Source: Frankiaceae bacterium (lineage in GTDB: Bacteria > Actinomycetota > Actinomycetes > Mycobacteriales > SCTD01). Taken from it: a DNA stretch of 12,244 nucleotides. The position numbers and the translations under genes were made by a program. Below, piece after piece: positions 1 to 5,989 of the stretch. The first letter of the stretch is position 1. Every line of letters starts with the position of its first letter. The stretch covers positions 1-12,244 of the forward strand of contig CANKBT010000066.1 in NCBI GenBank assembly GCA_947479995.1. Direction: 5' to 3'. A model generated the notes under the pieces. That model was not told the DNA's origin and made no database searches. It saw nothing but the letters and a program-made list of their open reading frames with translations.

Positions 1-471
1 GGCGGCGACCTCGGCCGCCAGCGCCTCGACCCGGGCGGCCAGCGCCGCGTCGTCGAGCGCGGCGACCGGGTCGACCCCGCGCTCGCGGCCCACCAGGGAC
101 GCCAGCCGAGCGAGCGGGTCGCGGTGGCCGGCGTCGAGCGCCCGGTCGGCCGTGGCGTCGAGGTCGAGGCGGGCGCCGACCTCCGCCGGCACCACCTCGC
201 GCGCGACGCCCGCGGCCCGCACGACGAGCGGGCGGTCGTACGTCGGGGCGAGCCGCTCCTGCAGCGCACCGCGCAGGTCGTCCTCGCCGAGCCCGCCGAC
301 GTCGACGACGCCGACCCGCACGCCGGGGAGCGCCTCGTCCTGCTGCACGGCGACGAGCGCGCCGAGCGCCGCGACGACGAGCAGCACGAGGCCGAGCAGC
401 CCCAGCAGCAGCGGGCGCCGGTGCGCGGCGAGCGCGCGGGGGGACAGCGCACGGGGGGTCAGGGCGGGCAC
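1..471 (-). CDS. VanW / peptidoglycan-binding-type membrane-anchored protein, 5' part
   Basis: Partial gene: 157 codons are visible and the reading frame continues off the left edge, so the C-terminus is missing. The start is GTG at 471-469. It is the only ATG or GTG in frame after the upstream TGA at 537-535. Residues about 1-18 are basic (PRALSPRALAAHRR). They are followed by one hydrophobic helix at about 19-41 (LLLGLLGLVLLVVAALGALV), so the protein is probably a type II membrane protein with the rest outside the cell. The segment LPGVRVGVVDVGGLGEDDLRGAL and the following RPLVV strand match the repeat typical of YoaR/VanW-family and L,D-transpeptidase-associated peptidoglycan-binding domains (PG_binding_4-like). 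Those families act in the cell wall, but their exact role is often unknown. Whether the missing part holds a VanW or a YkuD catalytic domain cannot be seen. It is convergent with nothing in view; it lies downstream of the siderophore operon on the same strand but has its own regulatory region. Confidence 0.65.
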   Translation of the reverse strand, partial: MPALTPRALSPRALAAHRRPLLLGLLGLVLLVVAALGALVAVQQDEALPGVRVGVVDVGGLGEDDLRGALQERLAPTYDRPLVVRAAGVAREVVPAEVGARLDLDATADRALDAGHRDPLARLASLVGRERGVDPVAALDDAALAARVEALAAEVAA

Positions 472-522
472 CCGCTGACTCTGCCCCGGCCGCCGCCCGT
501 CAGCCCACCCGGCCCCGCCGTC

Positions 523-538
523 GTCACCGCATCGTCAC
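523..538. promoter_or_regulatory. GTCAC-N6-GTCAC direct repeat upstream of the VanW-like gene
   Basis: Two identical GTCAC blocks start at 523 and 534, exactly 11 bp apart, giving GTCACCGCATCGTCAC. The pair lies 52-67 bp upstream of the GTG start of the envelope gene. One-turn direct repeats of this kind are typical of OmpR/PhoB-family response regulators. The pattern fits the RTMAC-N6-RTMAC form that I recall for actinobacterial MtrA, a regulator of cell-wall genes. The regulator assignment is inference. Confidence 0.45.
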
Positions 539-556
539 CGGCCGGCCGGCGCGGCG

Positions 557-578
557 GGCGCCCACAGGAGCGGGCGCC
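557..578 (-). terminator. Candidate terminator hairpin of the siderophore transporter operon
   Basis: Positions 557-563 (GGCGCCC) pair perfectly with 572-578 (GGGCGCC) around an 8-nt loop. The hairpin begins immediately after the stop codon of the ATPase gene. Outer arms at 541-547 and 584-590 (GCCGGCC/GGCCGGC) could extend the structure. There is no T-tract, which is common for terminators in high-GC actinobacteria, but such GC-rich inverted repeats also arise by chance here. Confidence 0.4.
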
Positions 579-1385
579 TCAGAGGCCGGCCGCGACCCGC
601 CGGCGGCGCGTCGACAGCGGCAGCACGAGCGGGGTGCCGGCGACCGGGTCGACGACGACCCGGGCGCGCAGGCCGAAGACCTCCTGCAGGAGGTCCTCGT
701 CGACGACCTCCTCGGGCGGGCCCTCGCGGTGCACGACGCCGTCCTTCATGGCGATGACGTGGTCGGCGTAGCGGCAGGCCTGGTTGAGGTCGTGCAGCAC
801 CATGACGACCGTGCGGCCGTCGCGGGCGTTGAGGTCGGCGACCAGGTCGAGCACCTCCACCTGGTGCGCGAGGTCGAGGTAGGTCGTCGGCTCGTCGAGC
901 AGCAGCAGGTCGGTGCCCTGCGCGAGCGTCATGGCGATCCACACGCGCTGGCGCTGGCCGCCGGACAGCTCGTCGACCGTGCGGTCGGCCAGCGCGCGGG
1001 TGCCGGTGCGGTCGAGGGCCTCCAGCACGGCCTGCTCGTCGGCGCTCGACCACTGGGCGTACCACCGCTGGTGCGGGGTGCGGCCGCGGCCGACGAGGTC
1101 GCCGACGGTGAGGCCCTCGGGCGCGGTCGGCGATTGCGGGAGCAGGCCGAGCACCGTGGCCACCTCGCGCGTGGGCAGCTCGGCGATGGCCCGGCCGTCG
1201 AGCAGCACCCGGCCGGCCCGCGGCTCGAGGAGGCGGGCCAGGCCGCGCAGCAGCGTCGACTTGCCGCAGGCGTTGGCGCCGACGACCGCCGTCACCCGGC
1301 CGTCGGGCACGTCGACCGTGAGGTCGCGGACGACCCGCCGGTCGCCGTACGCCAGGTCGAGCCCCTCGGCGCGCAGGCGGGTCAT
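579..1385 (-). CDS. Ferric-siderophore ABC transporter ATP-binding protein (FepC/FecE family)
   Basis: A 268-aa cytoplasmic ATPase that powers iron-siderophore import through the two permeases encoded just upstream. All ABC landmarks are intact: Walker A GANACGKST near residues 36-44, Q-loop in LLPQSP, signature LSGGQRQR, Walker B DLLLLDEP followed by the D-loop (TTYLDL), and the switch histidine in VLHDLNQA. GAN in place of GPN at the start of Walker A is typical of the FepC branch. The length is normal for the family. The ATG start at 1385-1383 overlaps the TGA of the upstream permease by 4 nt (ATGA), which implies translational coupling. It is also preceded by a strong Shine-Dalgarno-like GAGGAGGA 6 nt upstream. 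It is the last gene of the three-gene operon. The exact siderophore cannot be told from sequence. Confidence 0.93.
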   Translation of the reverse strand: MTRLRAEGLDLAYGDRRVVRDLTVDVPDGRVTAVVGANACGKSTLLRGLARLLEPRAGRVLLDGRAIAELPTREVATVLGLLPQSPTAPEGLTVGDLVGRGRTPHQRWYAQWSSADEQAVLEALDRTGTRALADRTVDELSGGQRQRVWIAMTLAQGTDLLLLDEPTTYLDLAHQVEVLDLVADLNARDGRTVVMVLHDLNQACRYADHVIAMKDGVVHREGPPEEVVDEDLLQEVFGLRARVVVDPVAGTPLVLPLSTRRRRVAAGL

Positions 1386-2473
1386 GCGGGTCCTCCTCGG
1401 TGCGCCCGGGCCAGCAGCCAGAGCAGGAACGGGGCGCCGAGCACGGCGGTGACGACGCCGACGGGCAGCTCGGTCGGGGCGAGCAGGCGGCGCGCGGCCA
1501 CGTCGGCGGCGACGACGAGCAGCGCGCCGACGAGCGTCGAGGTGACGAGGGGCAGGCCGGGCGTGCGGGCCAGCCGGACGGCCAGCTGCGGGGCGGCGAG
1601 CGCGACGAAGGCGATCGGGCCGGCCGCGGCCGTGGCGAAGGCGGCCACCGCGACGCCGACGAGCAGCAGGCCGGTGCGGGCGCGGTCGGTGCGCACGCCG
1701 AGCCCGCGGGCGGTGTCGTCGCCGAACTGCAGGGCCGTCACGGCGCGGGTCAGGGCCAGCGCGAGCGGCAGCAGCACCAGCACGGCCAGCCCGACCGTGC
1801 GCACCTGCTCCCAGGTGGCGCTCGACAGGCTGCCGGTCAGCCAGAGCGTCGCCTGCTGCGCCTGCACCAGCTCGGCGCGCAGCACGAGGTAGCTGATGAC
1901 CGCCTGCAGCGCGTACGTCGTGCCGATGCCGACCAGCACGAGCCGGGTGCCGCTGACCCCGCGCTGGTGCGCCAGCAGGTAGACCGCGAGGGCCGTGCCG
2001 AGGCCGCCGAGCAGCGCGGCCGTCGCGACGCCCGGCCCGCCGGGGGCGGCCCCGAGCACGATGACGCCGACCGCCCCGGCGGCCGCGCCGGCGGTGACGC
2101 CGAGGACGTCGGGGCTGGCGAGCGGGTTGCGGGCGACCGCCTGCGTCAGCGCGCCGGACAGGCCGAGCGCCGCGCCGACCAGCAGCCCGCAGACGACGCG
2201 CGGGAGCCGCAGCTCGCGCACGACGACGTCGCTGCTGCCCTCCCCGGCACCGACCAGCGACCGGGCGACGTCGGCCAGCGGCACGGGGAACTCGCCGACC
2301 GACAGCGCGAGCAGCACGGCGGCGACGAGCAGGGCCACGAGCACCACGGCGACGGCGACGGCGCGGGGGCGCACGACCACCGAGACCGGCCCGCACCGCA
2401 GGGCGCGGCTGTCGCCGCCGGGGCGGCGCACGTAGGCGCTCCGGGGCGCGGGGTGCGCCGAGGTGGCGGTCAC
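1382..2473 (-). CDS. Ferric-siderophore ABC transporter permease (FecCD family), second permease
   Basis: A 363-aa integral membrane protein of the FecCD (BtuC-like) family with about 9-10 hydrophobic segments. It forms half of the membrane channel for a ferric siderophore. Family landmarks are visible: RLPRVVCGLLVGAALGLSGALTQAVARNPLASPDVLGVTAGA in the N-terminal third (the RNPLA-P-LG motif), FGDDTARGLGV in the cytoplasmic loop that contacts the ATPase, and GPIAFVALAAPQLAVRL near the C-terminus. The chosen GTG at 2473-2471 overlaps the TGA of the preceding permease by 4 nt (GTGA). It gives an N-terminal extension of about 35 polar residues, so an internal GTG around residue 30 is a possible alternative start. 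The stop overlaps the start of the ATPase gene. It is cotranscribed with both neighbours and probably iron-repressed from the operator at 3542-3560. Confidence 0.92.
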   Translation of the reverse strand: MTATSAHPAPRSAYVRRPGGDSRALRCGPVSVVVRPRAVAVAVVLVALLVAAVLLALSVGEFPVPLADVARSLVGAGEGSSDVVVRELRLPRVVCGLLVGAALGLSGALTQAVARNPLASPDVLGVTAGAAAGAVGVIVLGAAPGGPGVATAALLGGLGTALAVYLLAHQRGVSGTRLVLVGIGTTYALQAVISYLVLRAELVQAQQATLWLTGSLSSATWEQVRTVGLAVLVLLPLALALTRAVTALQFGDDTARGLGVRTDRARTGLLLVGVAVAAFATAAAGPIAFVALAAPQLAVRLARTPGLPLVTSTLVGALLVVAADVAARRLLAPTELPVGVVTAVLGAPFLLWLLARAHRGGPA

Positions 2474-3519
2474 AGCGACGGCAGCCGGGTGCGGCGGACG
2501 AGCAGCACGAGCACCGGCGCGCCGACGAGCGCCGTGACGACGCCGACCTGCAGCTCCCCCGGCCGGTCCACCACGCGGCCGAGCACGTCGGAGGCGAGCA
2601 GCAGCAGCGGCCCGAGCACGACCGACCACGCGAGCACCCAGCGCGTGTCGGGGCCGGTGAACGCGCGGGCGACGTGCGGCACGACCAGGCCGACGAAGAC
2701 GACCGGGCCGCACAGCGCGGTGGCCGAGCCGACGAGCAGCACCGTCGCGAGCGCGGTGAGCAGGCGGGTGCGGGCGACGTGCGCGCCCAGGCCGCGCGCG
2801 ACGTCGTCGCCGAGGGCGAGCAGGTCGAGCGGCCGCACGACGGCGACGGCCAGCAGGCCCCCGGCGACGAGCAGCGGGGCGGCGCCCGCCAGCAGGTCGA
2901 GGTCGCGGCCGGCGAGCGCGCCGACCTCCCAGAAGCGGTACTGGTCGAGGGTCGAGGCGTCGAGCAGGACCACCGCGCGGACCAGGCCGAGGAGCAGGAA
3001 GCTCATCGCCACGCCCGCGAGCGCCAGGCTGGCCGGCGTGGCCGAGGCCCGCCCGCGGGTGCCGAGCACGTAGACGACGGCCCCGGCGACGGCCGCGCCG
3101 ACGACGGCGAGCACCGCCGTCTGCCACGGGGCGTCGAGCCCGACGCGGAAGCCGAGCACGGCCGCCAGGGCGGCGCCGGCCGACAGCCCGAGCACTCCCG
3201 GGTCGGCGACCGGGTTGCGGGTCAGCCCCTGCATGAGCACGCCCGCCGCGCCGAGGGCGGCGCCGACGACGAGGCCGAGCACGGTCCGCGGCACGCGCAG
3301 GGTGCGCACGACCGTGGCGTCGTCGCCCCCGCTGCCGTCGCGCAGCGCGTCGAGCACCGTGCCGAGCGCGATGGTGCGGGCGCCGACGCCGATGCTCAGC
3401 AGCACGACGACGACGAGCAGCGCCAGGGCGACGAGCAGGCCGACGGGCCGCAGCAGCCGCCGCCCGTCGGCGGGGGGCGCGACGGCCGCGACGGGCGCGA
3501 CCGGGGCGGTCGTGGGCAC
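2470..3519 (-). CDS. Ferric-siderophore ABC transporter permease (FecCD family), first gene of operon
   Basis: A 349-aa FecCD-family membrane protein and partner of the next permease. Visible landmarks are RVPRTVLGLVVGAALGAAGVLMQGLTRNPVADPGVLGLSAGAA, the ATPase-contact loop LGDDVARGLGAHV, and CGPVVFVGLVVPHVARAF before the last helices. About nine to ten hydrophobic segments follow a short polar N-terminus that is rich in Val, Ala and Pro. The GTG start at 3519-3517 is supported by GAGGGGAG about 5 nt upstream. The open frame extends much further upstream, but that part runs antisense through the FhuF-like and HBHA-like genes and holds no transporter sequence. As first gene of the operon it lies just downstream of the iron box. 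No periplasmic or lipoprotein substrate-binding protein is encoded beside the operon, so one must come from elsewhere. Confidence 0.92.
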   Translation of the reverse strand: MPTTAPVAPVAAVAPPADGRRLLRPVGLLVALALLVVVVLLSIGVGARTIALGTVLDALRDGSGGDDATVVRTLRVPRTVLGLVVGAALGAAGVLMQGLTRNPVADPGVLGLSAGAALAAVLGFRVGLDAPWQTAVLAVVGAAVAGAVVYVLGTRGRASATPASLALAGVAMSFLLLGLVRAVVLLDASTLDQYRFWEVGALAGRDLDLLAGAAPLLVAGGLLAVAVVRPLDLLALGDDVARGLGAHVARTRLLTALATVLLVGSATALCGPVVFVGLVVPHVARAFTGPDTRWVLAWSVVLGPLLLLASDVLGRVVDRPGELQVGVVTALVGAPVLVLLVRRTRLPSL

Positions 3520-3541
3520 GCGGCTCCCCTCGCAGCGCAGG

Positions 3542-3560
3542 TCAGGTAAGGCTGACCTTA
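3542..3560. promoter_or_regulatory. DtxR/IdeR-type iron box in the divergent promoter
   Basis: The 19-mer TCAGGTAAGGCTGACCTTA matches 15 of 19 positions of the DtxR/IdeR consensus TTAGGTTAGGCTAACCTAA. It is a near-palindrome, with 14 of its 18 paired positions symmetric. It lies in the 51-bp gap between the siderophore permease (start 3519, minus) and the FhuF-like gene (start 3571, plus). One Fe2+-loaded repressor site could therefore shut off both transcripts. This fits established IdeR/DtxR biology in actinobacteria; the binding itself is inferred. Confidence 0.85.
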
Positions 3561-3564
3561 CACT
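3555..3564. promoter_or_regulatory. Overlapping divergent -10 elements at the iron box
   Basis: On the plus strand TACACT at 3559-3564 has the TANNNT form of an actinobacterial -10 element. A start point 6-7 nt on would fall on the A of the ATG at 3571, giving a leaderless mRNA. That agrees with the lack of any Shine-Dalgarno sequence before this gene. On the minus strand TAAGGT at 3560-3555 could serve the transporter operon, with a leader of about 30 nt that contains the ribosome binding site. No convincing -35 hexamers were seen. Confidence 0.4.
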
Positions 3565-3570
3565 CGGCGC

Positions 3571-4464
3571 ATGACCTCGCCGCTGCTGCTCGAGGCGGCC
3601 GACCCGGCCGCCTGGGTCGCCCGGCACCTCGCGGCGCACCAGGCCCGCTTCGACGCCCCCGGCGCGACCGGCACCTGGCTCGGCCTCGCGGACCTGCTCG
3701 CCGACGACGCCGCCGTGCTGCGCCGGGCGCACGCCGGCGTGCTCGCCGCCGGTGGCGCCACGCCGGCGGCCGCCGCGAAGTGGCTGGCCGCGTGGTTCGG
3801 CGGCGGGCTCGTCGAGGCGGTCGCGCTGCCGCTGGCCTTCGCCGGCGCCGGCCTCGTCGTCGAGCCCGCGCAGGTGCGCTGGCGGGTCGTGCCCGGCGGC
3901 TGGGTCGACCGCGTCGACCTCGGCCCCGCGACCGCGCTCGTGCCCGAGGGGCACCCGTGGGCGGGCCGGCCGGGCACCTCCGTGGCCGCCGACCCCGGCG
4001 GCGCGGCGCTCGCGACCGCCGCCGCGGCGCTGGCGCCGCTGGTCGGTGCGCTCGGGGGCCTGGCGCGCGTCGGGCCCCGGGCGCTGTGGGCCGAGGTCGC
4101 CGACGGCGCGGGCTCCGGGCTGCTGCACGCCCCCCGGCTCCCGGTCGACGCGCGCGCCTGCGCTGCGCTGGCGGCCGCCCTGCGCGCGCCGGGCCTGCCC
4201 TGGCGACGGGTGCCCGAGCTGCGAGTCGCGGCCACGCCGCACGGCCCGGCCTACGTCGTGCGCAAGGGCGGCTGCTGCCTCGTCTACCAGTCGACGCCCA
4301 CGCCGCTGGTCGCCCACGACGCCGCGCACGCCGACTTCCTGGCGGCGTTCGGCGCCGACGGCCCGGCGTACTGCAGCACCTGCTCGCTGCGCACCGCCGA
4401 CGACTGCACGGCCCGGCAGGCCTTCCTGCACGGGCAGCGCGCGGAGGCCCTCAGCCGCTCGTGA
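3571..4464 (+). CDS. FhuF-like 2Fe-2S ferric-siderophore reductase (candidate)
   Basis: A 297-aa, probably cytoplasmic protein. FhuF-family proteins reduce the iron of imported ferric siderophores so that it is released, using an unusual C-terminal [2Fe-2S] site. The evidence here is a C-terminal CC pair (C235-C236, in RKGGCCLVYQ) followed by a CxxC (C268-STC271), the divergent placement beside the siderophore permeases, and the shared iron box. The middle of the protein is Ala/Gly-rich, with a WRVVPGGWVDRVDLGPATALVPEGHPWAG segment. Odd point: canonical FhuF has CC-x10-C-x2-C, whereas here 31 residues separate the CC pair from CxxC, and an extra Cys279 follows. The ATG at 3571 lies 10 bp past the iron box with no ribosome binding site, which suggests leaderless translation. 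Alternative: a FhuF-like iron-sulfur protein with another electron-transfer task. Confidence 0.7.
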   Translation: MTSPLLLEAADPAAWVARHLAAHQARFDAPGATGTWLGLADLLADDAAVLRRAHAGVLAAGGATPAAAAKWLAAWFGGGLVEAVALPLAFAGAGLVVEPAQVRWRVVPGGWVDRVDLGPATALVPEGHPWAGRPGTSVAADPGGAALATAAAALAPLVGALGGLARVGPRALWAEVADGAGSGLLHAPRLPVDARACAALAAALRAPGLPWRRVPELRVAATPHGPAYVVRKGGCCLVYQSTPTPLVAHDAAHADFLAAFGADGPAYCSTCSLRTADDCTARQAFLHGQRAEALSRS

Positions 4465-4484
4465 CGCAGCCCACGCGCACCGCG

Positions 4485-4502
4485 TGCTTGCAGTTGCTAG
4501 CA
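4485..4502. promoter_or_regulatory. Tandem TGCTNGCA motif upstream of the HBHA-like gene
   Basis: TGCTTGCA (4485-4492) and TGCTAGCA (4495-4502) repeat with a 10-bp period, separated by GT. The second copy is a perfect 8-bp palindrome. The pair forms a short island of lower GC about 55 bp before the start codon at 4555. It could be an operator; TTGCAG at 4488-4493 could also serve as a -35 hexamer, but no clear -10 follows. I do not recognise the regulator. Confidence 0.4.
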
Positions 4503-4554
4503 CCTGGGCAGGCTCCTGTGCGGACGTGACCACGAGCCGAAGGAGCTGGACCAC

Positions 4555-5100
4555 GTGAGCACCGCGACCAGGACCCGCGCCACCCGCACCAAGGACGACG
4601 CCGCGGCGACCGCGCGCAGCGCCGCCCGCGACGCCGCCACGACCGGCCGCAGGGCCCGGGCCACGACGACCGCGACCACGCGCGACGTCGTCGGCCACGG
4701 CAAGCGCGTCACCGGCGCCGCCCAGGCCGAGGTGGCCGCCGTCGCCGCGCAGCCGACCCGCCCGCTGATGTTCACCCTCGGGCTCGTCGACCGCGCCGTC
4801 GGCACCGCCAGGGAGCTGCCGGGCGCCGTCCGCACCGCGCCGAGCGCCCTGCGCACCCGCGTCGTCGGCACCGTCGCCACCGCCGGCGACCTCGCCGAGC
4901 GCGCGCAGCGCGGCTACACCGAGGTGGCCCGGGACGGCGAGGAGCTCGTCGCCAGCGTGAAGCGCCAGGAGTCGACGCAGCGCGCCCTGCGCCTCGCCGA
5001 CCGCGCCCGCCGCCGCGGCAGGCAGGCCGCGCGCGACGGCGAGGCCGCTGCCGAGGCCGCGGCCGACGCGACGGTCGAGGCCGTGGCCAAGATCGGCTAG
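4555..5100 (+). CDS. HBHA-like Ala/Arg-rich helical protein (hypothetical)
   Basis: A 181-aa protein with no signal peptide and no clear catalytic motif. The N-terminal 60 residues are almost entirely Ala, Thr, Arg and Asp, forming a basic, probably disordered or helical stretch. The central part (FTLGLVDRAVGTARELPGAVRTAPSALRTRVVGTV) resembles an amphipathic, membrane-associating helix. The segment GYTEVARDGEELVASVKRQESTQRA recalls the repeat of mycobacterial heparin-binding hemagglutinin (RYNELVERGEAALQRLRSQ), and the end (VEAVAKIG) is similar too. This is a resemblance from memory, not a proven homology. HBHA-like proteins bind lipid or surface polymers and have been tied to lipid inclusions and adhesion. 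The GTG start at 4555 is fixed by AAGGAG at 4540-4545. It stands alone: 90 bp from the FhuF-like gene, with a terminator behind it. Confidence 0.55.
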   Translation: MSTATRTRATRTKDDAAATARSAARDAATTGRRARATTTATTRDVVGHGKRVTGAAQAEVAAVAAQPTRPLMFTLGLVDRAVGTARELPGAVRTAPSALRTRVVGTVATAGDLAERAQRGYTEVARDGEELVASVKRQESTQRALRLADRARRRGRQAARDGEAAAEAAADATVEAVAKIG

Positions 5101-5114
5101 CAGCACCCGCACCC

Positions 5115-5148
5115 CGAGAGCCCCCTCCCCGCCGGGAGGGGGCTCTCG
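5115..5148 (+). terminator. Strong hairpin terminator after the HBHA-like gene
   Basis: A perfect 15-bp stem (5115-5129 pairing with 5134-5148; arm CGAGAGCCCCCTCCC) closes on a 4-nt loop (CGCC), starting 14 nt after the stop codon. There is no T-run behind it. Such tract-less GC hairpins are the usual form in high-GC actinobacteria. It separates the HBHA-like gene from the pirin cluster. Confidence 0.85.
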
Positions 5149-5213
5149 CGCGTCGAGGGGCGGGCGCGTCCGCGTCGACACCCACCTGGCGCCGGGACCC
5201 CCCGGCCGGCGCC

Positions 5214-5231
5214 CCGCAGGCCCTCCTGCGG
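5214..5231 (+). other. Small hairpin ahead of the pirin promoter
   Basis: CCGCAGG (5214-5220) and CCTGCGG (5225-5231) form a perfect 7-bp stem with a 4-nt loop. It lies between the terminator and the putative pirin promoter. It may be a second, weaker terminator or an operator; chance is also possible at this GC content. Confidence 0.3.
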
Positions 5232-5249
5232 CCCAGGCGGGTGCCGCCA

Positions 5250-5275
5250 GGAACACCGGCGCGGGCGGCCCGGTT
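5250..5275 (+). promoter_or_regulatory. SigR/SigH-type (ECF) promoter candidate of the pirin cluster
   Basis: GGAAC at 5250-5254 is followed after exactly 18 nt by GTT at 5273-5275. This is the layout of Streptomyces SigR and mycobacterial SigH promoters (GGAAT/C-N18-GTT), which respond to thiol-oxidative stress. Transcription would start about 8-10 nt later, at or next to the ATG at 5285, giving a leaderless mRNA. This fits the absence of a clear ribosome binding site. The motif is short, so a chance match is possible. Confidence 0.4.
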
Positions 5276-5284
5276 CACGCGGGC

Positions 5285-5989
5285 ATGACCGTCGACGTCC
5301 GCAGGGCCCGCGACCGCTTCACCACGCAGATCGGCTGGCTCGACAGCAAGCACTCGTTCTCGTTCGGGGGGCACTACGACCCGGCGAACACCGCGCACGG
5401 CTGCCTGCTCGTCAACAACGACGACCGGGTCGCCGCGGGCACCGGCTTCGAGACGCACCCGCACCGCGACATGGAGATCGTCACCTGGGTGCTGTCCGGG
5501 TCGCTGGTGCACCAGGACAGCGAGGGCCACAGCGGCCTCATCACGCCCGGCCTCGCGCAGCGCATGAGCGCCGGCACCGGCATCCGCCACTCGGAGAAGA
5601 ACGGCGGCGACGGCGACGTCCACTTCGTGCAGATGTGGGTGCTGCCCGACGAGGCCGGCCTCCGCCCCGGCTACGCGCAGGAGGAGGTCGACCTCGCCCC
5701 CGGCGCGCTGACCCCGGTGGCGAGCGGCCTGCCCGGCCACGACAGCGCGATCCGCATCTCCAACCGCTACGCCGGCCTGCACGTCGCCCGGCTCGAGCCC
5801 GGGCAGGCGGTCGAGCTGCCCGACGCGCCGTACCTGCACGTGTTCGTGCCCCGCGGCGCGGTCGAGCTCGAGGGCGCCGGCGCCCTGGCCGAGGGCGACG
5901 CCGCCCGGCTGACCGGCCAGGCCGGCCGGCTCACGGCCACGGACGCCGCCGAGGTGCTGGTCTGGGAGATGCACGCGGGCGTGGCGTGA
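5285..5989 (+). CDS. Pirin family protein (YhaK/YhhW-like cupin)
   Basis: A 234-aa bicupin of the pirin family, close to the usual 230-aa size of the YhaK/YhhW type. These cytoplasmic proteins bind Fe or another metal; members show quercetin 2,3-dioxygenase activity or act as redox sensors. The metal ligands expected for the family are present: H58 and H60 in GFETHPHRDMEIVTWVLSGSLVHQDS, and H102 and E104 in AGTGIRHSEKN. The N-terminal signature (GWLDSKHSFSFGGHYDP) is also typical. The ATG at 5285 has no Shine-Dalgarno sequence and may be leaderless. The TGA at 5987-5989 overlaps the GTG of the next pirin gene (GTGA), so the two are translationally coupled. The substrate is unknown. The neighbourhood (NADH dehydrogenase, stress-type sensor) suggests redox or electrophile stress, which is an inference. 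Confidence 0.9.
   Translation: MTVDVRRARDRFTTQIGWLDSKHSFSFGGHYDPANTAHGCLLVNNDDRVAAGTGFETHPHRDMEIVTWVLSGSLVHQDSEGHSGLITPGLAQRMSAGTGIRHSEKNGGDGDVHFVQMWVLPDEAGLRPGYAQEEVDLAPGALTPVASGLPGHDSAIRISNRYAGLHVARLEPGQAVELPDAPYLHVFVPRGAVELEGAGALAEGDAARLTGQAGRLTATDAAEVLVWEMHAGVA

Noticed and set aside
3752..4558. Alternative plus-strand frames within the FhuF-like gene
   Set aside because: They are Arg/Pro/Ser-rich frame-shifted copies. The chosen frame carries the conserved CC and CxxC cysteines and begins at the iron-box promoter.
3520..5256. Very long N-terminal extension of the first permease
   Set aside because: The frame stays open upstream of 3519 but runs antisense to the FhuF-like and HBHA-like genes and through the iron box. 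A Shine-Dalgarno sequence precedes GTG 3519, and the normal FecCD length results from that start.
5635..5985. Earlier ATG start for the second pirin, inside the first pirin
   Set aside because: The added segment is an Arg/Pro-rich shadow of the first pirin. The GTGA overlap at 5986-5989 is the usual coupled start.
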